A stretch of DNA of 32,746 nt, taken from positions 1-32,746 of IMG/VR virus record IMGVR_UViG_3300035162_000138; one strand, 5' to 3'. A program made the position numbers and the translations under genes. The notes below the pieces were generated by a model. It made no database searches and was not told the DNA's origin. It worked only from the letters and a program-made list of their open reading frames with translations. Below, one piece after another: positions 1-9,109 of the stretch (positions are counted from its first letter, which is position 1; every line of letters begins with the position of its first letter). The stretch is from a virus.

Positions 1-216
1 TGTCTCTGCTGCAAGTGCAGCGTCAAGGGTCACTTCGATCTGGTTTAGCGCGCGCATAATTGCGTGGGCCTCTTCACGGGCGGCTACGTCAGCCGCACCA
101 CTGTTTGCGAAAATCTGCATTTGATTATCGCGCACACTCTGCATAAACTGCTGGAAAGCAGTGTCGTTCTTTAAACGACGGGCCTCATCGGCCTCCATGC
201 GTATCTCTGTTGTCAT
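1..216 (-). CDS. Small conserved phage protein downstream of portal (partial, runs off left edge)
   Basis: The reading frame is open for 72 codons from an ATG at 216 to the window edge, so the C-terminus is missing. Its ATG overlaps the portal stop as ATGA, a strong sign of translational coupling. The visible part is predicted helical and charged, with a REEAH segment near residue 47 followed by an Arg/Leu-rich helix. Small proteins of this type are common next to portal genes in podoviruses, but their role is not known to me. It could be a head-assembly or scaffold-like protein; I do not assign a function. Confidence 0.8.
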   Translation of the reverse strand, partial: MTTEIRMEADEARRLKNDTAFQQFMQSVRDNQMQIFANSGAADVAAREEAHAIMRALNQIEVTLDAALAAET

Positions 217-2294
217 TGCTGCACACCTTGGGCCATTCCGCCAATCATGCGAGCCTTGTCTTGCTCAGCCTGAATGCGAGCCACGTCAACCGACGTGCCA
301 TATTCTCCGTAGATTTTAGCTGCATCTACCAGCAAATCTTGAGCCATCTGGTCACGTTTTAAGTCGTCGCTGGCCGCTGCCTTTTGTGCGTCCAACTGCA
401 TTTTCATTTGGTCAGATTGCATTTTAACTTGAGCTTTGATTTGCTCTGCTTGCAAGAACGCAGCGTTTGGATCGGCTGGTTGGCCTTGCGCCTCTTGAGC
501 TTGCTGCTGCATTTGCAACATCTGAGCTTCAATCTCTGGTGTAATTGGCGCAAAGTAACGGTCTGCATTCCGTATACCGGAAATTGCCAACTGATCGGCC
601 AATGTGTTTCGGATATTAGTCATGCTGACCAAACCGTTTTGTGGACCGTAAGTTTGGTAAACCATAGTCTGCATTTGCAGTGCTTGGTTTAGCGCCATAA
701 TCTTTTCTTCTTCACGGCCAGTACCAAGTCCAACGTTGATGCTAACGTCAAAGGAAGCGTCCCATACACGAGGGTCAACCGGCACAAACGATCCATTCAT
801 TCGCATCATTTGCTCTTCATCTACGTTCTTGCTCATCAAGCGTAGCATGATGCCAAATAAGTCACGCATACCGTCTGCAAGGTTGCGGACCATAACTTCT
901 ACTTGACCCGCTGCTGCCTGAACGGTGGCGTTTACAGCGGCCTTTGTGGTTGACTGCATTGCATCTGGGTCTAGTCCCATTGACGCCCGTGACACACCCG
1001 TCTTGCTCTCTACGAGGCTGTCTAGGTAGGTCAGCGCGCCAAGTGTCTGGCCAGCGGTAAATGGTACTGACAATTCTTGCACAGCGCCAGGTTGACGCAT
1101 ACGCACGATTGCGCCAATTTCATTGTTGAGAACGTCATCAATATTGACTGCACCCTCAACAATGCCGAGGCGAGGGTTATTTGTCATCGCCACGTTGTCT
1201 AGAATTGACCTTAGCACGGCAGTGGCCGCGTCTTGGTCATCCATAACAATCTCGGCCAATGAGCGGCCATAGAATGTGTGTGGCTCTGGGTCAACCTCAA
1301 ACTTGGCAAACGGCAACTCATCGCATGGCTCATAGTCCAGCAATTCGTATGCCGTGCCACCGCATGTAAGTTTGTGCAAAATTGGAATGCCAGTGCCGTC
1401 AACGTCAATTCTCATGTAGGCTTCAGTCACGGCAACATTAAGCATTGATGGGTCTTGCATGTCCTCATCAGACGCATCCATGTCGTAGCCGCGCCGCTCA
1501 AAAGCTTCAACTTCAGTTACGTCTGATCCGCTTTCAAAGTTATCTAAATTCAAGACAACCTCTGGGTCGTAGCCCATAGCGATCAAGTCTCCAGCGCGCA
1601 TATCAGTGCGGTGAGCAACTACATATGCGTCGGAAAAATCTCGCGCATCACGGCTTACAAAGAACTCTTCCGGCGGGACGCTCTCAATGCACAGTTCGCC
1701 TTTTTCTTTCTGGCGGCTAAGCTTAACGCTGTGGATAGGCATTTCCATTTCCACGCCCATTTCGTCCATCTCAATGGAAACTTCAACGCTGTGTTCAATT
1801 ACAGTTACGTCGTCATCGTCCAGCAGATAAGTATATTCATCATCCGACAAGTCAGAAAACGTGTAGATTTCCGCTTCTGGATAAGTCATCCAGTAGGCTT
1901 TCACGATGCCTTGTTTCTTAACCAGCGCATCTTGGAAGGCGTCATTCATCACGCGGTAGCCGTTTAGCCGGGTAAACTCGTGGTGCATAAATTCAGTGGC
2001 TTGCTCAGCCATTGCCACGTCTTCTGGACCGCTTGGCACATATTCCACCGGCTTAGCTGTGCTGAGGAATATCCGCATTAAGCTTGGTTTTACCGCACGT
2101 ACAGTATCCCGTACCTTTGTGGCCACAACTTTGCTGCGACCCTTCTCGTATCCAAGATCAACCTCGCCGTCATAATAACGCTGAGCCTTAATTCGGTCTT
2201 CGCTGATCTCGCCTTCAACAAAGTCTACCGCGTTCGAGATTGCGTCTTGGACAATGCTTTCGACTTCTCTGCGTGATTTTGGTTTAAGTTCCAT
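213..2294 (-). CDS. Portal protein, P22-type
   Basis: A 693-residue protein that forms the dodecameric channel at one capsid vertex, through which DNA is packaged and ejected. The length, the acidic N-terminal third, the alpha/beta core with the HTFYGRSLAEIVMDDQ segment (about residues 343-358) and the Gln/Met/Ala-rich C-terminal helix (about 590-690) fit the P22-like portal family of short-tailed phages. The ATG at 2294 has AAGGA nine bases upstream. It follows the ejection-protein genes and overlaps the next small gene by ATGA. The C-terminal coiled helix, with Gln-Met-Gln runs, probably forms the portal barrel, as in P22; that is inference. Confidence 0.9.
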   Translation of the reverse strand: MELKPKSRREVESIVQDAISNAVDFVEGEISEDRIKAQRYYDGEVDLGYEKGRSKVVATKVRDTVRAVKPSLMRIFLSTAKPVEYVPSGPEDVAMAEQATEFMHHEFTRLNGYRVMNDAFQDALVKKQGIVKAYWMTYPEAEIYTFSDLSDDEYTYLLDDDDVTVIEHSVEVSIEMDEMGVEMEMPIHSVKLSRQKEKGELCIESVPPEEFFVSRDARDFSDAYVVAHRTDMRAGDLIAMGYDPEVVLNLDNFESGSDVTEVEAFERRGYDMDASDEDMQDPSMLNVAVTEAYMRIDVDGTGIPILHKLTCGGTAYELLDYEPCDELPFAKFEVDPEPHTFYGRSLAEIVMDDQDAATAVLRSILDNVAMTNNPRLGIVEGAVNIDDVLNNEIGAIVRMRQPGAVQELSVPFTAGQTLGALTYLDSLVESKTGVSRASMGLDPDAMQSTTKAAVNATVQAAAGQVEVMVRNLADGMRDLFGIMLRLMSKNVDEEQMMRMNGSFVPVDPRVWDASFDVSINVGLGTGREEEKIMALNQALQMQTMVYQTYGPQNGLVSMTNIRNTLADQLAISGIRNADRYFAPITPEIEAQMLQMQQQAQEAQGQPADPNAAFLQAEQIKAQVKMQSDQMKMQLDAQKAAASDDLKRDQMAQDLLVDAAKIYGEYGTSVDVARIQAEQDKARMIGGMAQGVQQ

Positions 2295-2310
2295 ATGCCG
2301 TTGTCCTTAA

Positions 2311-4536
2311 TTAAAATGCGCCGAAACGAAAGCCGGTTGTGCGCTGAATTTGCCGTTGCACAGGGTCAAGTATCTGCTCATCAGTTGTCTTACGCACCGG
2401 GTCATTGGTTGAAACTGCCCCGCCGATTCCCGGCGAGAAAACGCTTGGCGTTGGTGTTGTCCCGCCGCTCATCGCACCAAAAGCGCGCGCGCCGCCGTAA
2501 GCTTCACGCAGCATCTTTCCGCCGATAACCCGCGTTGAGAATTGAGCCAAATTTGTAGAACCAAGCGCAGCGCCAAGTTTCTGGATTAAACCAGAAGCGG
2601 CTGCGGCTGAGTTCGAGGCGTTCACAGCCCCGCCGGTAGCTCTAGCAGCAACGCTGGCAAATTGCCCAATTAAGTCCCGCTCTTGCTTGGTGAATAAAGC
2701 TTTTATTGCCTCTGGGTTCTTTGTTGTCATTTCCTTCCATGACTTCAAAAAGTTTACGCCGGAAAACACATCTTCGCCCGCTCTAGAAGCCGCCGATTTG
2801 TCCGTAAGGTTAAGGAAAGCTTCTTGCCGAACTTGGTTCCATTCAGTTTCCGGCAAAAACTTTTTAAGTTTTAGCAAGTCTCTGGATACATTACCCGGCT
2901 TCAATAACTTTGCATTTGACGCGCCCAAAATATAATTTGCCACCGCTTCTGGAGGTTGCTTGAGAACCAAGTCGCCATCGCGGGTAGCTGTCTCTGTCAA
3001 CGTATTCAAGATGCCGCCCTTACTTGACCAAGTAGATTTAAAATCGGCATAGTTCTTAATCGCCGCCGCCCAAGACGCAATTGCCGTCTCATCACCTTGT
3101 ATCAATGACTGCTGAACCATATCAGACAGGGCTTGGTCTAGCGTATTTTTTGCAGCCGTCGCCGCTGCTTGATCCGGCGAACCGGGAGAGCCAGCGTTGG
3201 CTAACTGTTGACGCTTTTGGAAGAGCATCTGGATGTCGCCACCTTGGGCCAAAATGTCATCAACCTCATCCATGATGCTTGTCGTAACCGGTCGCGATGA
3301 CGGCGTAAAGTCTCGGATTGACGCCCTCAATGTGTCAGCCAGTTCGCCAGCATTCGCTTGGGCCATTGAGGCTGGACCTGAAGCTCTGGCCACATCATAA
3401 AGCCTTGTGGCTTCCGTTTTGGCGGCGGCTCTCTGTGCCGCAAGCGCCTCTTGGGCCGCTGCGCCACCTTCGCCACGCGCTACAACTGGACCCTGACCGG
3501 CTATTCTTTGTTGAATTTCTGGCAAATTCTGCTGAAGCGCTTCAGTCGTCTTTTTCTCCGCTGTTGTCATCATAGTTTCAGCAGCTTGACCGTAAGCACC
3601 CTTTTTGGCCATATCCTCAAACAATTGCTGCCCTGCTGAGCCTGTGGTCGCACCTCTGGTCAAGGGAACGGGAACCGGTAAAGTCTCCGCCCCAGCCAAG
3701 CGAGCCGCCTCTGTTACGTCAACGCCTCTGGAAACTTGCTGCTGCATTGCAGCGACCATTTCAGCGGTTGCCTTGTCGGCGTCCACTCCCGCAGATTCTA
3801 ACTGCATGCGGATTTGTGGGTTTAATTGCCCGTCAGGTTGAATTATAGCTTCCGGCGACTTTCGGAAAATTCCAGCCACCTTCGTCAGAAGTTGAGACGC
3901 TTTTGCCCCAATAGCCCCGCCAAGAGCGCCAAGCGGAATGTCGCTAAACTTAAAGTCTGCACCGGACAGCTTTGAGCTTGACGCTTCTATCAAGCCAGCT
4001 TCGGTAGCCCCCAGAGCTGATACGCTTGTAAGGCCAGACAAAGGAACACCCGCAATCTGAAACGCCTTGCCTAAGCCAGTGGCCGCTGCGACTGCGCCAG
4101 CAGCTTGCATTAGGTCAGTCATGTCCAGCCCATACGGGTTGGGATAAAAGCGGTTGAATTGCTCTGTTTTCTTTCCGTCCCGGTAAATTGGGGTTATGGC
4201 CACCAAGTTCCCATATTGGTCTGTGTCAAAAGTGGAACCCGGCAAAATTTCTGCAATACCAGACTTCAATCGCTCGTCACTGGCCGTTGTGGCAAGCAGC
4301 GCCGTCATCTTTGCCGCTTTTTTCTTCGGCAATCCAAGATTGGCTTGAAACGCTAAAGGAATATTTTCTTCGCGCTGACCACCCTTGGCCCAATCTATCG
4401 CGCTTTGCACCATGCCTTTTTCTGTCGGCAGTGGGTTTTCTGATAGATATTTTCTAACAGCAGACGCCTGATCTTTCTCGCTCATTGTGTCTGGAAGTAC
4501 AAGAATTGTGCCGTCTGGAAGGGTTACGTCGGTCAT
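2311..4536 (-). CDS. Large internal virion / DNA ejection protein
   Basis: A 741-residue protein, not recognised by a catalytic motif. The N-terminus (about 1-50) looks like a short beta-rich tag followed by a helix. Residues about 145-235 are Ala/Gly-rich and hydrophobic, and residues about 250-700 are long Ala/Gln/Lys-rich helices with probable coiled coils. The C-terminal 60 residues are Gly/Pro/Thr-rich. This composition and the position between a SleB-type hydrolase-bearing protein and the portal match the DNA-ejection proteins of P22-like and marine podoviruses, which leave the capsid and help build the channel through the cell envelope. Its ATG overlaps the previous stop as TAATG. Confident as a virion protein, moderate for ejection. 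Confidence 0.72.
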   Translation of the reverse strand: MTDVTLPDGTILVLPDTMSEKDQASAVRKYLSENPLPTEKGMVQSAIDWAKGGQREENIPLAFQANLGLPKKKAAKMTALLATTASDERLKSGIAEILPGSTFDTDQYGNLVAITPIYRDGKKTEQFNRFYPNPYGLDMTDLMQAAGAVAAATGLGKAFQIAGVPLSGLTSVSALGATEAGLIEASSSKLSGADFKFSDIPLGALGGAIGAKASQLLTKVAGIFRKSPEAIIQPDGQLNPQIRMQLESAGVDADKATAEMVAAMQQQVSRGVDVTEAARLAGAETLPVPVPLTRGATTGSAGQQLFEDMAKKGAYGQAAETMMTTAEKKTTEALQQNLPEIQQRIAGQGPVVARGEGGAAAQEALAAQRAAAKTEATRLYDVARASGPASMAQANAGELADTLRASIRDFTPSSRPVTTSIMDEVDDILAQGGDIQMLFQKRQQLANAGSPGSPDQAAATAAKNTLDQALSDMVQQSLIQGDETAIASWAAAIKNYADFKSTWSSKGGILNTLTETATRDGDLVLKQPPEAVANYILGASNAKLLKPGNVSRDLLKLKKFLPETEWNQVRQEAFLNLTDKSAASRAGEDVFSGVNFLKSWKEMTTKNPEAIKALFTKQERDLIGQFASVAARATGGAVNASNSAAAASGLIQKLGAALGSTNLAQFSTRVIGGKMLREAYGGARAFGAMSGGTTPTPSVFSPGIGGAVSTNDPVRKTTDEQILDPVQRQIQRTTGFRFGAF

Positions 4537-6053
4537 TATTCAAATCCCCCAAATGTCCCGTCTCCATTATCAATGTCTGGATTCCATGTCTTGACATTTG
4601 GGCTAGACGTCGTGGCTGATCCGGCTGAGTATGAATTAAGAAGGGATTGAACTTGAGACGGTATAGCTTTGTTTGCCTCTAGTTGGCTTAAAGCTTCATT
4701 GGCTTGGTTAAAGTTAAGGTCATTATTTTGATATTGTCGCACTATTTGCGCTCTTTGCATGTCAAATTCAGCTTTTGCAATCATTACTGAAGTTATGGCC
4801 ATGTTAGCTTCTGGAGTATTTTTAAGACTACCAAGCGAGTTTATCATGCCAGCATATTCAATATCAGATGTGGAGCCAGACCCTTCGGCCCGAAGCGTAG
4901 GCCCAACGCGCTTAACAATAGACTGCCTAAGAGCTGCAACATCACTAAATTCTGGAAACGCTTCCGCGAACCGACCTGTGAGCGCCCCGCTGGGGGCTTG
5001 CTCGGCCAATTGCCGCAGAATATCTAAGTCCCGCCGCGCGCTTGAAGCGTTAGCCCCAGCCGTCAAGAAACCAGCAAACTGTTCACCGGTCTTGCCGTAC
5101 AATTTCTTTTTCAGCTCATCCTCTGGGTTTGCGGGCATATCCCCAACCTTGGAAAGAACCTCGGCCTCCGCTTCAGTTTTCCCTAATCCTTTCCAGTATT
5201 CATAACTTCTAATTTGCGAAGGTCTTGTGTCTTTGGCTGGGCTTAACCGGTTGCTAACAATAGCGCTCATTATATTAGACGCGGCACTTGGATTTGCCTT
5301 TAATATAGCTGCGACTTCTCCATAACCGTTTTCCTCTAACCATTTGGCCGTCTTGTTTACATTCCCCGCAGAAACCCGCTGCGCACCACGTTGCTGGATG
5401 GCTTCACCACCGCGAAACTCTTGCATTATTAGCGGGTCAAGTGCTGCCGCAAATTGTTCAAACCCTGTCATTCCAGTTTGCGGGTCAACGGCCATTGCTT
5501 TGTCTTTTAGCGAGGAAAGCAAACCACCAAGGCCACCTTGCTGTGGTGAGGTTTGTTGGCCGTTTATAGCCGGTGGGGTGATGTTTTCAAGCCTCAGAGC
5601 CATATTGTTCGCCTCTCCGTTTGTTGTAAGTAATCCGCTTTTGGGGTTGGCAGACCCGAAAACGTGGTCGCCTATCTTTTTCCAATCGCCACCAGCTTTT
5701 TGGCCCCAATTAGGTTGTGATATAGCTGGGTTGTAAAAGTGGGTTGCCCCGCCAGTAACATCTTCATACCCTCCAGCGATAAGGTCATCTGCCGCCCTGT
5801 ATGCGTCATCGCTGGCCCGCATTTTGGTCATGTCTTGACCCTGCTCCCCGCCCGCATAACCCGTTAAGCTATTCCAAGACGAAAACTGACCGGGCTTTAA
5901 TATCACGCCGCGCAAACCGTTGCCGTAGCCAGACGTATTCGCGCGGTTCATGATGACAGAGCCAGCGGCCATCATGCCGTCAAGACCTTGGTTGCCAGCC
6001 TCGGCCTGAAGCGTGAGCGCCAGTAGTTCCCGGTCGTTATCACTAACATCCAT
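4536..6053 (-). CDS. Ejection-type virion protein with N-terminal SleB-like peptidoglycan hydrolase domain
   Basis: A 505-residue protein. Residues about 8-135 match the cell-wall hydrolase SleB family (Hydrolase_2): a Glu at residue 18 in LTLQAEAGNQG is the expected catalytic acid, followed by VIMNR, a GQFSSWN segment, GATHFYNP near residue 102 and a closing IGDHVF. The remaining 370 residues are helical, Ala/Glu/Gln-rich and of unknown fold, including probable coiled coil near 310-470. The domain order suggests a virion-carried enzyme that cuts peptidoglycan locally so the ejection channel can pass; the family role is known, the use here is inference. TAATG overlaps join it to both neighbours. 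It is distinct from the GH19 endolysin at 29143-29766. Confidence 0.8.
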   Translation of the reverse strand: MDVSDNDRELLALTLQAEAGNQGLDGMMAAGSVIMNRANTSGYGNGLRGVILKPGQFSSWNSLTGYAGGEQGQDMTKMRASDDAYRAADDLIAGGYEDVTGGATHFYNPAISQPNWGQKAGGDWKKIGDHVFGSANPKSGLLTTNGEANNMALRLENITPPAINGQQTSPQQGGLGGLLSSLKDKAMAVDPQTGMTGFEQFAAALDPLIMQEFRGGEAIQQRGAQRVSAGNVNKTAKWLEENGYGEVAAILKANPSAASNIMSAIVSNRLSPAKDTRPSQIRSYEYWKGLGKTEAEAEVLSKVGDMPANPEDELKKKLYGKTGEQFAGFLTAGANASSARRDLDILRQLAEQAPSGALTGRFAEAFPEFSDVAALRQSIVKRVGPTLRAEGSGSTSDIEYAGMINSLGSLKNTPEANMAITSVMIAKAEFDMQRAQIVRQYQNNDLNFNQANEALSQLEANKAIPSQVQSLLNSYSAGSATTSSPNVKTWNPDIDNGDGTFGGFE

Positions 6054-7885
6054 TACTTATACCCTAAAGCCTTACGCTTAGCGTCCATAAATGGCCGAAT
6101 AACAACTTTAAGCGCTGGGACTTTCGCCACAACCGCCGCCATTTTTTCGCCATATTTGCTGTAAGCTTTGTAGAACCAATTTGGTGAGTAGCCGATAACC
6201 CACTCGCGGAACTGAAGCCATTTTGGATTGTCTTCGCCGTAAACCTCACGGGCAACCCAGCAAATCGGAAGGAGCGGAAGGATTTTAGCGCCGGTCTGCA
6301 AGTAACTAAGCAAGCCGGGATTTTGCGATTGAGTTGTGGTTTGCGGTCCTTGAGATTTCCCAAGAGCAGCCAATGGCGCAGAAAGTGACTGCATTGGCGC
6401 GCCTGTGTAGCCGCCATATTGCTGCTTTGCAGCGTCAATCAATTGCTGCTGCATAGCTTGCTGCAACAGACCTTGCTGCATTTGGTTCTGCTGAATAGTT
6501 TGGCCAGTGTTAAACGCTTGCTGACCAAGACCGCCAAGCTGACTTGCCGCGCCAAGACGCTGTTGATTTGCTTGCAAGCCAGCAGACTGATTTGCCAGCG
6601 ACATCTGGTTTGAAGCACCAGCGCCAAATTGAGCAGCTTGATTTTGTGCTGCCATGTTTGCGGCTGCTGCTTGATTTGCTGCTGCTGAGCCAAACTGACC
6701 CGCTGTATTTTGGGCTGCTGCGCCAAACTGACCCGCTGTGTTTTGAGCGCCTGCGCCAAATTGCGATGCTTGGTTAGCTGCGGCTGCATTAGCCAAAGAT
6801 GCTTGGTTAGCGGCTGCTGCCGCAAATTGAGCAGCCTGCTGTTGCTGAGCTGACTGCTGAGCTTGAGCTTGGTTAAACGCTGCTGCGCCAAATTGACTGG
6901 CTTGGTTTAATGCTGATTGGTTGGCAAGGCTTGATTGCTGGCCAAACTGACCAGTTGTTGTATCGGCCTGCAAGTTGGCTTGTTGATTTGCCAAAGCAGC
7001 TTGCTGCGCTGTACCAATGTCTTGCTGTGCCATTTGCTGAGCTTGAGTAAATCCGGCCTGACGCAATCCAGATGCAGCTCTTGCTGATTGCTCTGCAAAC
7101 GCACGTTGGGTTTCAGAGTCGGCAATAGCCTGACGTGAGCCGCCAAAGGCGTTGGCTGCTGTGGCTTGCGCGCCTTGCTGGTTTAGCGTCATATCCCTGT
7201 TGCGAGCTAAGTCAGATAGTGTTTGCTGCACAACTTGGTTTTCGTATGGGTTGGTATAAGCGCCTAAATCTCTTCCAGCAAGTTGACCCGCTTGTACTGA
7301 TTGGGCTGAAATGACTGGCGCTGGTCCAACCTGAGACGCATCATAGCCGCGATTTGCAACATCAGCAGCGGTAAACCCTTGGCTTCCAGCTCTTTCTGCG
7401 TCGTAACCCTGCGCGTCGTAACCCTGCGCATTATAGCCCTGCGAGTTCATGCTGCTCGGCCTGTATCCAGCCGCTCTGGCTCGTCCAGGCTGAAAGCCCA
7501 TGCCAGCTTGAGCGCCTTGCATGGCTTGCTGTAAAGCGCCAGCAGATGCCTGATTCACGTTGAATTGACCCTGTGGGGCCAGTGGCGCGTATTGTGGTTG
7601 CTGCGGTCGCCTCGGCAGCATTGCAGTAGACTGCGGCAACACAGCGGGTTGAGCTGGCATCACGCCTCGACCATTTTCGCCGGGCATAAACGGCGGCATC
7701 ACAGCGGGTTGTGGTTGCTGACCGCCTTGGCCACCTTTTCCGCCCATCGAACCCATTAATCCACCATTGCCGCCCTGCATCGGGTCGGGAAAGGTATTAG
7801 GCGTTCCTACTTGTGGATTATACGGCGTTGCGCCTGACCCTGAAAATAATGAGCCAATACCGGGCGTTCCTGTTCCACCAGACAT
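6053..7885 (-). CDS. Ala/Gln-rich ejection protein with a Cys-led C-terminal domain
   Basis: A 610-residue protein in three parts. Residues 1-130 are Gly/Pro/Gln-rich and probably disordered. Residues about 150-175 contain repeated QGYDA units. Residues about 205-300 hold the segment common to phage internal proteins (NPYENQVVQQTLSDLARNRD and an AFGGSRQAIADSE motif). Residues about 300-480 are imperfect Ala/Gln/Asn/Phe-Gly repeats such as NTAGQFG and NQASQFG. The last 69 residues form a separate domain starting with Cys 542 (CWVAREVYG), rich in Trp and Tyr, ending in a basic helix. It lies between two other virion proteins with TAATG or near-TAATG junctions. I read it as an internal or ejection protein. 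Confidence 0.72.
   Translation of the reverse strand: MSGGTGTPGIGSLFSGSGATPYNPQVGTPNTFPDPMQGGNGGLMGSMGGKGGQGGQQPQPAVMPPFMPGENGRGVMPAQPAVLPQSTAMLPRRPQQPQYAPLAPQGQFNVNQASAGALQQAMQGAQAGMGFQPGRARAAGYRPSSMNSQGYNAQGYDAQGYDAERAGSQGFTAADVANRGYDASQVGPAPVISAQSVQAGQLAGRDLGAYTNPYENQVVQQTLSDLARNRDMTLNQQGAQATAANAFGGSRQAIADSETQRAFAEQSARAASGLRQAGFTQAQQMAQQDIGTAQQAALANQQANLQADTTTGQFGQQSSLANQSALNQASQFGAAAFNQAQAQQSAQQQQAAQFAAAAANQASLANAAAANQASQFGAGAQNTAGQFGAAAQNTAGQFGSAAANQAAAANMAAQNQAAQFGAGASNQMSLANQSAGLQANQQRLGAASQLGGLGQQAFNTGQTIQQNQMQQGLLQQAMQQQLIDAAKQQYGGYTGAPMQSLSAPLAALGKSQGPQTTTQSQNPGLLSYLQTGAKILPLLPICWVAREVYGEDNPKWLQFREWVIGYSPNWFYKAYSKYGEKMAAVVAKVPALKVVIRPFMDAKRKALGYK
6400..7150 (-). repeat. Low-complexity coding repeats (Ala/Gln/Asn/Gly)
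   Basis: Inside the 610-residue virion gene the DNA is made of imperfect repeats of GCTGCTG and GCCAAACTGACC type units, giving NTAGQFG, NQASQFG and NQAS peptide repeats. The composition leaves long open frames in other phases on both strands; these are shadows of the repeats. Slippage here could change repeat number between relatives. Confidence 0.75.
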
Positions 7886-7886
7886 A

Positions 7887-8747
7887 TTACACGTCCTTCT
7901 TTGTTAGGCCGCCGATAAAGACGTGGCCGATTACGCGGCAAGTCGGATGGCCAATGGCCATAATAACTTTACCAGCATAGTTTGGTTCATATTCTTTTGG
8001 ACGCATTTGGTGGGCCATTTCTTTTGCCCAAGCCAGTGTGATGGGACGCATAAACGCTCGCAGCGCTTTAGCGCCAAGCGTATTGCGCTTGATGTACTCA
8101 GACACGGGCAATGCCCACAAGCGATAGCCGTCGCCTAAGATTGGGTCATCGCGGTTTACCATTAAGCCGTATTCAGAATCTAGCGCGTAAATGTCGTCAG
8201 GAAGTAAGCCCATCTTATTCATTGCTGTGCAGACAAGTGTACCGCCCTCATTACCGCTGGGTCTGTCTTTATCGCCTCCATCGTAGTTTCTTATTCCTCT
8301 AGTGCCAAACAAATTTGATATTGCTTCAACTATTCCGCCAGTTTCTCCAACACGGGAACCCGGCAGGCCAGTGACAGGATCAATAAACAGTTTGTTTATG
8401 TAATCATATTGGCCGGGACGTTTTTCAGCCAGTGTTTCTAGAGATTGCTCAAAAATTGGCGCGGATGAATAACCCTGAACTCCATTAGCATAGGTAGTTG
8501 GATCATCCATTCCACCCATTATGTCTCGCTGAGACATGTTGCTGCCTACTCCGAAATAATCAGCAGTATTTGCTACATTTTGAGCTGCAGCTCCCATCAT
8601 GGGTGTAGCCGCCGCAACGTCTGGACCGTAATTTGGGACAAAGCCTATTTTTGATATATCGTCAGCTCTGCTTAGATTTCGCTTTGCAGCGTCCTCTATA
8701 TACTGCGGCACTGCAACGGTTGAAGATGTTGAACCACCCTTACTCAT
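7887..8747 (-). CDS. Virion-associated protein with Cys-led C-terminal domain
   Basis: A 286-residue protein that starts by TAATG overlap with the upstream gene. The first 60 residues are Ser/Thr/Ala-rich and look like a virion-anchoring segment (KGGSTSSTVAVPQYIEDAAK), as in other phage internal proteins. Residues about 100-170 are a Gly/Asp-rich linker. The C-terminal 114 residues begin with Cys 173 (CTAMNKMGLLPDDIYALDSEYG), then GYRLWALPVSEYIKR and a FMRPITLAWAKEMA helix, and include a second Cys (270) near the end. I have seen this domain style in phage proteins but do not know its activity. Its neighbour at 6053-7885 also ends in a Cys-led domain, so the two may act together. Confidence 0.65.
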   Translation of the reverse strand: MSKGGSTSSTVAVPQYIEDAAKRNLSRADDISKIGFVPNYGPDVAAATPMMGAAAQNVANTADYFGVGSNMSQRDIMGGMDDPTTYANGVQGYSSAPIFEQSLETLAEKRPGQYDYINKLFIDPVTGLPGSRVGETGGIVEAISNLFGTRGIRNYDGGDKDRPSGNEGGTLVCTAMNKMGLLPDDIYALDSEYGLMVNRDDPILGDGYRLWALPVSEYIKRNTLGAKALRAFMRPITLAWAKEMAHQMRPKEYEPNYAGKVIMAIGHPTCRVIGHVFIGGLTKKDV

Positions 8748-9109
8748 TATTCAAACTCCTTAACGTAAGACGAGTGCATGGGCTTCCAGCCGTGCTTCGC
8801 CAATGGTTTCTTCCAGCCAAACCGTCCCGTCATAGTCAGTGCTGCGCATCCCTGCGCTTTGGCCCAATTTATTACATCGTCGTGCATATCCAAAATTTGG
8901 TTCAATTCTCCGCCGCCGAGGAATACGTTTAACAACTTCTTCCGTGGATATACCACAATTTCAGTTACTATGCACCCTTTTGGCGTTGGCCACAACTGCA
9001 TCGTACCTTTGTATATGCCTTCAGCTATGTCAATAAAGTCGTGAGTGCCACCTGAGTAGCCTAAAGCCGCTTCAATCCAAGGCTTGCATCGCTCTAGTTC
9101 GTTATCCAT
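8747..9109 (-). CDS. Small phage protein, possible GNAT-like fold
   Basis: A 120-residue protein. The order of elements is helix (residues 1-15), strand, helix, a pair of strands (GCIVTEIVVYP and KLLNVFLGGGE), a helix and a closing strand-turn (FGWKKPLAKHGWKP). This resembles the GNAT acetyltransferase-like proteins found in short-tailed phages near tail genes. The expected acetyl-CoA loop is weak (FLGGGELNQ), so the activity is uncertain. It overlaps the upstream gene by eight bases and the downstream gene by TAATG. It may be a virion-assembly factor rather than an enzyme. Confidence 0.6.
   Translation of the reverse strand: MDNELERCKPWIEAALGYSGGTHDFIDIAEGIYKGTMQLWPTPKGCIVTEIVVYPRKKLLNVFLGGGELNQILDMHDDVINWAKAQGCAALTMTGRFGWKKPLAKHGWKPMHSSYVKEFE

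Noticed and set aside
6064-7146. Three minus-strand frames (6064-6438, 6439-6891, 6907-7146) inside the Ala/Gln-rich gene
   Set aside because: They are out-of-phase readings of the low-complexity repeats, with no ribosome sites of their own.
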